64,000 nt of DNA from Apostichopus japonicus (lineage: Eukaryota; Echinodermata; Holothuroidea; Aspidochirotida; Stichopodidae): assembly GCF_037975245.1 (NCBI RefSeq), contig NC_092577.1, positions 17,064,013 to 17,128,012 of the forward strand, given 5' to 3'. The translations under genes were made by a program, and so were the position numbers. Within the stretch, counting starts at the first letter, position 1. Each line of letters begins with the position of its first letter. Of this stretch, positions 54,557-64,000 are shown piece after piece. A model generated the notes under the pieces. That model was not told the origin of the DNA. It saw only the letters and a program-made list of their open reading frames with translations, and ran no database searches.

Positions 54557-55429
54557 ATGTTGCTTCAAGTTGTATTATTTTTGTGTATCATGGCACAGCC
54601 ACCGCCATTACGGCAAACAGATTTCTTGCCAACTAGATTTGATGGTAGTTCCATCAACAGTGATGCATGTACTTCACACTTTTTGCTCTTTAGAGATTAT
54701 CTGGAATCACATAAGTTGAATAACCCAGTGTCTGATGATGACTTACTGAAAGTTGTTTCTATGTTCAAAAGAACTTTGCATGGCCAGGCAAGATTGTGGA
54801 TTGAAGACAAAACATTCACTTCCATCCAGAATCTGAGGGAGACATTTATTGCAAGGTTTAGTCCAAGCAAGTCAAAGTTTGCTTTAGTTAATGACTTTTC
54901 AAACCTTTCATATACAGAAGGGAACAGTGCAGAAGTGCATCTAGGTAAAATCAGAGAGGCAGCATGCAAAATCAATTATGGTGATGCTCAAGTAAGAGAC
55001 AAATTTTTGAGTACTCTTCCAGCCCAGTGCAGAGCATCAGTATTAATGTCAGCTCCAGATGACAAGTTACAAACTTACGTTGATAGAGCTCAGTGCTATT
55101 TTGATCTATATGCTCATCACATCCATGTGGATGAAACGTCATACTCCGCCACTAGTAGTAGTGAGATACGACCCATGACACAAGTGAATAGTGATCGATC
55201 TCGTCCCCCTACACGGGACTTGCAAAATGTTCCTAACAGGCGAAATCGGGACTATACCCGAAGACCAATGATTTGTGATTTTTGTTTATCACCTGGTCAC
55301 AAGTGGCGACAATGTCGGCAAAGACAGTATATGTTGGAACAACGTAATAAGAGACTTTTCAATAGTGGCAATGAGGAAACTAATACCTCAGGTGGTAGTT
55401 CTGGCAACACGAGTAATCAGAATTTTTAG
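54557..55429 (+). CDS. Gypsy 2 Gag (capsid and nucleocapsid)
   Basis: An intact frame of 290 codons; a second Met at 54590 (MAQPPPLRQTDFLP) has the better start context and may be the real one. The capsid region shows ARLWIEDKTF and LRETFIARFSPS, typical of the retrotransposon Gag core. A single zinc knuckle, CDFCLSPGHKWRQC, begins at residue 240 (55274). Gag assembles the particle and binds the RNA. The stop TAG (55427-55429) follows a run of five T. The pol frame, one base back, is open across this stop, so a -1 ribosomal frameshift at about 55420-55427 could produce Gag-Pol. That is inference; no canonical slippery heptamer is seen. Confidence 0.88.
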   Translation: MLLQVVLFLCIMAQPPPLRQTDFLPTRFDGSSINSDACTSHFLLFRDYLESHKLNNPVSDDDLLKVVSMFKRTLHGQARLWIEDKTFTSIQNLRETFIARFSPSKSKFALVNDFSNLSYTEGNSAEVHLGKIREAACKINYGDAQVRDKFLSTLPAQCRASVLMSAPDDKLQTYVDRAQCYFDLYAHHIHVDETSYSATSSSEIRPMTQVNSDRSRPPTRDLQNVPNRRNRDYTRRPMICDFCLSPGHKWRQCRQRQYMLEQRNKRLFNSGNEETNTSGGSSGNTSNQNF

Positions 55430-55494
55430 TAAGGGGAGTCCGCAATAGCGCTCGTTGTGAGGCCCCCCAGTGGCAAGAACCAAGTGTAGAATCT

Positions 55495-58400
55495 GTGACC
55501 TCAGCCAAATATTTAGGTCAGGATGTTGATGTTACACTTAACTTGGATTCAAAAAATCGTGTGAAAGGTACACTACCAGGCGGTAAAAATGTGTTGATTT
55601 TATTTGACAGTGGTGCTACAAGGTCGATCATTTCTGGGTCATTTGTTCGTAAATCACATTATCTGTCATCTGTGACGTTAAAGAAAGTTGAACCCATTCA
55701 CTTCAAGTTGGGCAATGGTAACTTCTTAACTGCTTCGCATGTGATCGACTTTGAGATTACAATTCAAAGTCATCGCTTTAAAGTAAGTGCTGTGATTGCA
55801 GATAATTTAGTGGGATTAGACTTGATTTTGGGAAATAACACTTTAAGAGAGTTAGGTGGTATGTTAAATTTCAGAGATGGCTCTTTTCAGGTCAAACCGA
55901 AGAAGGTGTATTTCAGACCTGTATCTAATGTTACTGTTCAACCAGGTCAAACAAAGAAAATAATTGTACAAGCTAGAGTACCATCATTTTTGAGAAATCA
56001 TGAAGTTGTGTTGGAGTCTAATTGTTTTTTGGCTCAGATGTGCCCATCTCATATGTTGGTAAATTTAAGGAAAGGAAGAACTTTCATTCAGGTTACAAAT
56101 GCAAGCCAAATAAGGAAGTTCTTTGTACGAAGTAAACCAGTGGCTCATTTGAATCTGAATGATGTAGCACATATTACTCAGGATGTTACTCCAGAGTTTT
56201 TGAACTTCTTACATATTGCTGATAGGGTTACTTCAGGTTCAGAAGTCTCATCTCAACAAACTTTGAGACAATACAACCAAGAGCAGTATCCTCATCTAGA
56301 TCCTCATGATCCTTTACTGGATATGACTGAGGCAGATGTTTTTAGAAAGCATGTGAATTTGTCTGACAGCATTCTTGATTTGGAAGAGAGATCAGATTTT
56401 CAGAATATGTTATTAAAGCATAGGGATGCATTTTCCTTGTATAATGAGCTTTCAACTTGTCATGGTCATGAAATTGATTTTGAACTAGAGAACAAGGAAC
56501 CATTTTTCATTCGACCTTACTTTAAGACTGAGTCGGATAAACTTATCATTGAGAAGGAGATGGATAAACTAGTTACTTTGGGAATTCTTGGTGTTGGTCA
56601 TTCATCTTACACCTCACCTGTGTTGCTTGTGTCGAAGAAAGGCACAAATGAAAAGAGAGTTGTGACTGATTTTAGATACTTGAATTCACGCATCAAACGG
56701 ATAAATCATCCTTTTCCATTACTAGCGGAAACCATGATGCGTATAGGAAATTCAAATGCAACTATTTTGAGTGTGATGGATCTTAAGTCTGCATTCTTTT
56801 CTTTGCCTTTGACTAAATGTGCTCAAAAGTATACAGGTGTTTCATCATTTAATGGAGGGAAACATTACTATTACAAGCGTCTCGCACAAGGATTAAATGT
56901 GTCACCAGGTGTATTTCAAGCCAAAATAGATGAAGTACTGGGTCAAGTGCAGAATTCAAGAAACTTTTGTATTGCGCACCATGATGACATAATAGTGTTC
57001 AGTCAAGATAAAGTGTCGCATAAACAACATTTAGCCAGTATCTTCCAGGCTCTTGCATTGAATGGGTTAAAGATTAGTCCCAAGAAGTGCAAGTTTTTCT
57101 GTAAACAAGTGATTTATATGGGACATAGTGTTACAGTTAATGAGTTAGGGAATGCCACCATACAGCCACTTGCTGATAGGTGTGCAGCTATTCGTAATAT
57201 GGCGAGACCTACTTCTGCCAAAGAAGCTAGACGTTTTGTGGGTACAATTAATTACTTATCAGGGTTTTTCCCACATGTCCAGACAATTTTGCGACCTTTG
57301 CATTGTTTGTCCAGAAAGCACAAACACTTTAAATGGACAGAAGAGTGTGAAATTTCATTTTCCAAAATTAAGGAATTAATGACAAGTCCTCCCATATTGC
57401 ATTTACCTAAGAAGGAAGGTACATTTTCAGTGTATAGTGATACATCTAGAGTTGCCACAGGTTCTTATATTACCCAAAGTGTTGATGGTAGAGAGAATCT
57501 ACTTGGTTATTATTCCAAAATACTGCCCAATGCATGTCAGAATTACAGTGTTACAGAATTGGAATTATTCGGACTGTTCATCAATGTATCAGCATTCAGA
57601 CATTTACTTTAAGGGTTGTACGTTCAGTGCCTTTGTTGACCACTCGGCAATTGTCCAGATTTTAAAATCTAAGGATGAAGCACCTACACCACGTTTGCAA
57701 AAACTGCTTCTCAAATTGTCAGATTATTCCTTTCAAATTGGTTACAAGAAGGATACAGAAATAGTCTTGGCAGATCTTCTATCAAGATCACCCAGAGAGG
57801 ATGATTCAGAAATTGATCAAATCATTCCTGTAGCATTTTCGGCAGATGATGATGGTTATCCTGAATTTGCCAACCCAATAGTCACCCGCTCTTATGCTAA
57901 GAAAATGGGAATCACAATCCCTGCCTTGTTTCCAGAGAAACAAACTGAAGTCACAGGAAATAAAGATAGTTCTGAGGAGTCATCTGAAACTAACTTTTCA
58001 AGGTCAGGTGTTCAAAGTTTAGAGCAACCTACAGTAGAAAACCAAGATAATCTACCCATCACAAACAATGTGGTAAATGAAATTGGTACTAGTTGATAGA
58101 ACTAGAATGCTACATCATGACCACAGAGATGTACCACCTGTGTTGTATTCTCCGCCAAAACCACTTATTTCTAGGATAGACAGTTTGGTCACACGGCATG
58201 TGCCAAAACAAGCTGAATTAGACAAGCTCATGAGTGTTATTAAGAGAAAGATAATTCGTGACTTTAGTTTGCCAGTTGACATAAATGAATTAAGGAAGGA
58301 ACAAGAAGTTTCCCCTTTCTTCAAACCAGTGTACGATTATCTGTCACATGATATATTACCTAAGGACAGAAAGTCTGCAAAGTCAGTTCAGTTGAAGTCT

Positions 58401-60079
58401 GAAGAGTATATTCTCTGTAATGGAGTTTTGTTTCGTTTATTTTTCTGTAACAAGAAAAATGATTTCAATGTGCAGTTAGCAGTACCAGAGAATGTGTCTG
58501 AAACTGTAATTTCACAGTTTCATGACAATCTTTTGAGTAGTCATCAGGGGACAGTAAGAACTTACTTAACCATCCGGCGACATTTCTACATACCGAAGAT
58601 GTTTGAAAGAATCAACAATTATGTGAAGTCATGTTTACGTTGTCAACAATTCAGAGACAAACCAGACAAATTGCGAATGTATCATCAGAGAGTACCAGAT
58701 CAATATCAGCCATTTTCAAAATAAGTCTTGATTTCAAAACTATGCCGTCATCTGTAAGTGGATTTAAGCATCTTATGGTTGCATGCGACGAGGTCACAAG
58801 ATTTGTGATATGTGCACCTTTGAAAACCTTAGATGCAAAGACAATCTGTGAGGCATTCATTCAGAAAATAGTGGCAATTTTTGGTCCACCTCAGTGCCTT
58901 ATCACAGATGCTGCATCATCTTTAACAGGCAAATTACTAGCTGTGTTGTGTTCTGCTCTGGACATTGATCAGAAAGTCATAAGTGTAGAAAACCATGGAA
59001 GCCTCCAAGTGGAGCGTCACATTCGTACGTTGTCAAACTTTTTGAAGGTTAATCTCAATCAGTTCGGAAATGATTGGGTAAGGTATATTCCTACAACATG
59101 CTATGCATACAACTCTTTCTCATCACCATTTTTGGGAAACTATAGTCCATATGAGTTAGTTTTTGGTCGAGAACCGCAAAATTTGACAAATGTGAAATTC
59201 AATCCAATGTCAGGATTATCGTTGTCTTATCAAGACTATCTTTCTCATTTGAAGGACAAATTCAGCAATATTTCAAGAACAATGTTATCACTTCAGAGAC
59301 ACCAGCAAGAGAAGCAAAATGTGGAGTTGTCTCAAAGGTTGTCGAAAAATCCAATTTACACTGTTGGACAATTGGTATATCTTTTCAAGCCTACCTCTTC
59401 CTCCCTGACGGCTAACTCTAAGCGTATTGCAGCAGAATGGTGCGGACCCTTGGTCATTCATAAGGTTTTAGATCGAACTCATTATGTTCTATCTACTATA
59501 ACAGGAGAAATCCTTAATGATGTGTTTAGTTTCAATCGTCTCAAACCATGTTTCATTAGGAGTTCTAATGATATCAAAAGTATTACAAATGTTCAAAAAT
59601 TGAAAGAAGCTTTGGGTGAGAGACATAACCCCCAGCCAAAAGACACACAGTCTGAAAGTCTTCAATTCATTGATGAAAACGATTCAGTCTTATCAGATGT
59701 TTCTTCAAGAGACATAGAATGTTGTGATAAAGTAGATGCAGTTGATTTGAGTGAACATGTTAAACATATTTCAGAGAATCAGGGTTTGGGAATCCCACGT
59801 GCTACTGACAAAGAGAAACTACAGCAACAGTTGAAATTAATTATGGAAGCTCCAACAAATCTTTTTATGGATATTGAAAAGACAAGGTTCAAATCAGGTC
59901 ATTTGCAAATTTTACTTTCATTTCAAAAGTCAACTTGCGAGAAAGATACAAGAGTTCGTTTTTGGTGGTCAGTAGACAAGTATGCTGATACCGAAAAGCT
60001 GGTTAAAGAAGTTTTAGAGAATACCAAGATTCCAAAGTTTGGTAATCCTAGAAAATTGTTCAAAGGGTTATATGTTTAA
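55495..60079 (+). pseudogene. Gypsy 2 Pol (protease, RT, RNase H, integrase) with three frame changes
   Basis: Pol order is protease (LILFDSGAT, Asp at 55606), RT (VTDFRYLN; motif A MDLKSAFF, Asp at 56779; motif C HHDDIIVF at 56977-56988), RNase H (VYSDTS, TELELFG, FVDHSA, LADLLSR) and integrase. The integrase has HQG and CLRCQ in the zinc region, SLDFK, TDAAS and QVERH (Glu at 59012) in a D-D-35-E arrangement, and a C-terminal GPLVIHKV module. The frame moves at about 57600-57612 (a T run), 58080-58096 and 58715-58724 (an A run). Each looks like a one-base indel, so the protein is broken as written. HH in place of the usual Y-x before DD in motif C is unusual. The tail after the integrase (to 60079) is long and not identified. 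Confidence 0.88.
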
Positions 60080-60830
60080 AATTTTGAACTTACAATGTTA
60101 CCACATTTATATATGTACCTAATTATTGGTTACACCTTGAAAAACTCATTTTTTTTGATAAGACATGAATATTTCATTAACATGTTATATGTTTGCAGAC
60201 CAGGACAGTTGTTGTCTTCAAGTAATTATTTGGTTTGTAACAATGTTCAAGAAGTTTTTATTCAAGGAAATGTGTGCTTGTAAGAAAGTTATGTCATGAT
60301 ATGAGTCAGACAGAAAGTTAGTTTGAGAGTTAATCAAAACAGGTTGGACTTCATTTTGCTTGAATCATTATATTTGGTACCTTCCTAGGAGCAACTTGAT
60401 CACTCACGTCCAGAGCGCACCTGTATGTTGAAGAATTGTAAGTGTGAAGTTTTTCAAAAGAAATGAGAAAGAAGGTGAAGATGGTTACCTAAAACACTGT
60501 CTTGCTCTTAACAGAGGTCAAGTAGACTCTGAACCGATTTATATATCATTTTTACAGTGAAGATTTGTTTTTATTCTTAAAAGCAAGCAAACAACTTTAA
60601 GCGTAGAGGTTACATTTTAAAGTTAGCATGGAATTGCATTCCATTAAGCATACCAGCATACCAGTATGTAAATATGTTTTAAATCTTATTTGCAGTTGTT
60701 TATGTGTTTGGGAAGAAAACAATAATTTGTATTGATTAGATTGATTAATCTTATCCAGTTGGATTGGGGGGGGGGGGGGAGAAACAAAAAGAGAAGAAGT
60801 TTCTCTCTTTTTTTTAAAAAACAAAGGGGA
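60080..60830 (+). other. 3' non-coding region and polypurine tract of Gypsy element 2
   Basis: About 750 bases without a gene. A run of about 14 G lies at 60766-60779 and a TTCTCTCTTTTTTTT tract follows. The purine-rich AAAAAACAAAGGGGA (60816-60830) touches the 3' LTR and is the expected polypurine tract. Confidence 0.75.
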
Positions 60831-61150
60831 TGTTGTGTAGAGGATTTCCAATGCCTCTTGGTAAAATCATCTAAGATAATCATCAGTATTGTGATTGGTT
60901 ATTGATTCATAATTATTCATTAATATGTATGTCATGTGATTTGGTCAAGACAACCAGAGCGAAGCTTCTGGAAGGACCTTTGCAGGTGCTGACAGGAGTC
61001 ACGTTCTGGGAGTGTGTGACAGTAAAATATTCCAAACGCAGAGAAAATCTCAATAAATCGGAGTCGAATCAGACCTTAATCGTTTTTCTGATTATTGCAT
61101 AATACCCTGAGACGTCTAATTAATCAACCGAATCAAGAAGAAACACAACA
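60831..61150 (+). repeat. 3' LTR of Gypsy element 2
   Basis: 320 bp, by eye identical to 53336-53655. It is followed by the CTAC duplication at 61151-61154 and the continuing LINE sequence. Confidence 0.93.
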
Positions 61151-64000
61151 CTACCGACCAGGAACGGTCTCCCGTTAAACGGTCGGTCCAGGACTGAAAC
61201 CACTCCCACAAGTTCAAAACGAAGGGGCAATGCCAAAAAACATCGGCAGTACTTTCTAAGCTGTCACAGCCGGTCCTCGGGCACAGTCCATCACCCAAAT
61301 GCCAGTGATACCTTTTCAGATTGGTCACCAAGGCACCGTGTGCAATTCTCCACGCAAGATCACGGAGCCTGCAACCATTCAGCCTTGAATGCACTGAACG
61401 CCATACTTCGACAGGATGACGTCCCTGTACAAAAATTGCATTCAAGGCCCTATCCCGCAAGGAACTGAGAACGAGGGCCGGCCGTGACAGGTCAACAGGG
61501 GGCAACTCAATAAGAGCGGAGCAAATGACACGCACCACTCTGCTTGGTGTGCTACTATGCGGTTCTCTGTTGCTAAACAGCGCCGGAACCCATCGACGCA
61601 AGTGCAACCCGCCCCAAAAACGTACAAAATATCAACAAGAAAACCCTGGGTCAGTTACCGCTACAAACAATTGCTTAAATAACAAGTTAACTTACTTCCC
61701 AGATGAACCACCCCTAGTCCCCCCTTCTCCAGTTTTTGGTACAATACCGCCCTCTTGACAAGCTCTGTACCACCAGACCATATGAATGAAAAAATCGCTC
61801 TCTCCAACCGCACCAGGACGCGACGCGGAATAGGGTACACCGCGCCCGGGTACCACAAGATGGGCGAAACGAAACGATTAATAACGGTGACTTTCCCCAA
61901 GATCGAAAGCCAGCGGGTGCCAAAGGTTTCGAGTCTGCTCTCAAATACCTCAGCCCTCTCGTTCCAGGTGACATCACAAGGTGCATCGTAGCCGAACCAT
62001 ATACCAATAATTTTGATATTCTGATCCGACCACGACGCACCGAATGGTAAGTCTCTGTATCTCCAGCTACCAAGACGAAGGCCCTTTGTCTTTTCTGGAT
62101 TCAACTTCGCCCCGGTAGCTCTCTCAAAAATAGATAGATCCTGCGAGAGTGCGCGAAAGGAGCCCAGAGTCGAAACAATACATGTCACGTCATCTGCATA
62201 TTGAGCGCATTTCACTTTGGCACCCCCTGGCACAACGAATGGAACAAGTTTGGAGTCCCTTTCCAAAAGACGAGAGAGGGACTCGCTAAACAAAACATAA
62301 AGTAATGGAGACAGAGGGCACCCCTGGCGCACCCCCCTCTCTACGTTAAAAACCTCCGAACAAAACCCATTTACGATAACAGAACTGTAACTTTCTTGAT
62401 ACAAAACAGAAATCCATTTACGAAAATTTGGGTGCAACTGAAACGTCTCCAATACATTCATTAAAAAACCGCGATCCACCAGGTCAAAGGCCTTCTGCTG
62501 GTCCAGAGACACCAATGCACATGGCAGATCACGCTCAATAACAAAGTCGGTCAAGTCGCGCATCAATCCCAAGTTCTGCTGGATGCAATGACCCTTCACT
62601 GCACAAGTCTGGAGATCACCAACAAGATGCGGCATAGCCAGTGCAAGGCGGTTGCACAAAGCCTTAGCCAGCAACTTGTAGTCCACATTTAACAAGGTGA
62701 TCGGACGCTTGTTATGGGGATCCAAGGGGTCCCCAGACTTTGGCAGCAAAGTAATCATGCCCAGACGTTGACTTTGGTTTAACAGTTCGTTTTGGAAGGC
62801 GTCCTCGAAGACGGCTCTGATGTCGGGTCCTATTATTGCCCAGAAGGTTCGGTAGAACTCCCTCGGAAGCCCGTCCGAACCCGGGGACTTGCCATTCTTC
62901 ATCTTCGAAAGCGCCTTCCAAAGCTCAACAGTGGTTATTCCGCCCCCCAAAATATCATTGACATCGTGGGGAACGGTTTTTGAGATTCCCCTCAATAAAT
63001 CAGACTGTGCCGACAAGTCGACATTGCCACTGGACTGGTAAAACCTCAGTGAAGGGCGCTCCTCGTCTTCCACCGCTTCGACACGGGCCCTGACGCGGGC
63101 ACCGTGGTACTTTTCATCGAGATAAGTCTGCAAAGCGAAGACTGCCGAAGGGTCGCCAAACTTCACCTCCGCGCACAGCTTCGAGAATTTCTCTTCGACG
63201 CCGTGCGCGGGTCACGCAATACTGAATTGCGTAGCGTTTGATGCGCAACTTGATATCATCCCACCACTGGGATGTAGAAGCAAAGGCCGGCTTCAGTGTT
63301 TGCCATCCTTTGTACCTGGTCTCGAAACCCTGGCGGAACTCTGCCTCGCCAAGAATCCGACAGTTAAGCTTCCATAGGCCCCGCCCGATCGGGAAAATAG
63401 AAGGCAAAACAAAACGTGCTACTACAGTGTCATGGTAAGAGAGCGGACAGCTGAGCGTCTCGCAACCCGAAAGTTTTAAACTCACGGGCGCATACACTCC
63501 ATCTATCCTGGAGGCATCTTCTCCGTTAGGCCTCACCCACGTATAGACCGTACTACACGGGTGCATATGCCTCCAGACATCGACTAAAAGGTGTGCCGAA
63601 GTGAATCTGTCCAATTCTGTCATCCCAGCGTCGGGACTAGCAGACACAGAAGCCCCGAGTCTGTTAAGACCCGAGTCTGGGACACAGTGAAAGTCTCCGA
63701 CCATGACACATGGAGCACTACCAGGAACAAAGGAAGGCAGTGTGTTAAAAAAATCTCGTCTAGCAGAAGGCCGATTGGGAGCATACACATTGCAAAGGGA
63801 GATGTTACCCTGTGGATACTTGAAAAGAATGCAAACCAATCGGCCCTCGTGATCCGTCTCCACCCTAGTGGCACAACCCGCCTGACGAGGTGACAGGAGG
63901 ATGACAGTGCCACAGGATGAAGACGAACCAAACGAAGCATGCAGCCCACCACCCCACTCATAAGCCCATAGAGGGACATCTTCCAAAATATGTGTTTCTT
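61151..64000 (-). pseudogene. ORF2 of L1-Tx1 LINE copy 2 (truncated by the window edge)
   Basis: Minus-strand continuation of the copy whose 3' end lies at 53027-53335. Compared with copy 1 it is about 95% alike by eye but differently damaged. In the endonuclease LSDHD reads LSYHD and GDFNC reads GDFHC, so two conserved active-site positions are lost. A 2-base deletion shifts the frame at about 63187. An in-frame deletion of about 120 bases lies at about 63035, removing the segment before RT. A 4-base deletion shifts the frame at about 61687. RT motifs (SLDQQKAFDLVD, RQGCPLSPLL, YADD) and the C-terminal CPRTGC knuckle are otherwise present. The 5' part with ORF1 lies outside the window. Confidence 0.9.

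Larger units (their letters stand above)
53336..61150 (+). mobile_element. Gypsy-type LTR retrotransposon 2, structurally complete and young
   Basis: A 7815-bp element with two 320-bp LTRs (53336-53655 and 60831-61150) that I read as identical. They begin TGTTGTGTAGAGG and end AAACACAACA. CTAC (53332-53335, 61151-61154) is the 4-bp target duplication inside L1-Tx1 copy 2. A primer-binding site, a leader with tandem repeats, gag, pol and a polypurine tract are present in order. Identical LTRs imply a recent insertion, since the LTRs are equal at integration. The only visible damage is three single-base frame changes in pol. Confidence 0.95.

Overview
The window looks like a repeat-dominated piece of a metazoan nuclear genome, probably a marine invertebrate or basal deuterostome; the exact clade cannot be read from it. 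The reasons are AT-rich intergenic DNA, GT/AG-flanked exon-like segments, and a transposon mix of L1-Tx1-type LINEs, Gypsy LTR elements, several hAT families, a NOF/Foldback-like transposase and satellite-like arrays. I see no operon, tRNA, rRNA, CRISPR array or clearly intact host gene. Almost every convincing coding signal belongs to a mobile element, usually broken.

Left block (1-13.2 kb) is a nested stack. A decayed minus-strand LINE (ORF1 at about 12.14-13.23 kb, start of ORF2 at 12.0-12.1 kb, endonuclease at 0.3-1.0 kb) was split by a minus-strand Gypsy element (1014-12007, short LTRs). That Gypsy was itself hit by an LTR element that left a solo LTR (2958-3980, 4-bp target duplication) and by a plus-strand L1-Tx1-type LINE (5201-10987, 15-bp duplication). 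The LINE then received an 875-bp foldback element (5273-6147, 8-bp duplication). The order of events can be read from the target duplications.

Middle block (13.2-42.7 kb) holds two near-identical composite hAT elements (13663-14820, 25924-27075), each carrying the same smaller hAT-like element. It also holds other hAT-type elements (27446-27952, 30392-31696, 37315-38042), a 1.3-kb palindrome (20181-21451), and two tandem arrays whose units share a GC-rich hairpin (17901-18435, 40159-40570). A decayed minus-strand gene resembling DUF7869-type multicopy proteins is scattered over about 18.5-24.0 kb. Exon-like pieces of an unidentified plus-strand gene lie at 35.4-38.7 kb.

The block at 42.8-48.0 kb is the most unusual. 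One plus-strand stretch encodes, in order, a PHD finger, a ubiquitin-specific-protease-like domain, a NOF/Foldback-like DDE transposase and a Ulp1-like cysteine protease fragment. It is followed directly by about six copies of a ~240-bp tandem repeat. It looks like a degenerate transposon that carried ubiquitin/SUMO-pathway proteases.

Right block (48.1-64.0 kb) holds a TA-flanked MITE with YY1-like motifs (48101-48532, with an inverted relative at 52375-52854). Between the two lies a diverged L1-Tx1 fragment split by a 1.29-kb TIR element with a 9-bp duplication (50394-51680). Next is a second copy of the L1-Tx1 family on the minus strand (53027-53335 plus 61151-64000, running off the window), interrupted by a complete Gypsy element (53336-61150). 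By eye its two 320-bp LTRs are identical, so it is the youngest insertion here, although its pol reading frame is broken three times.
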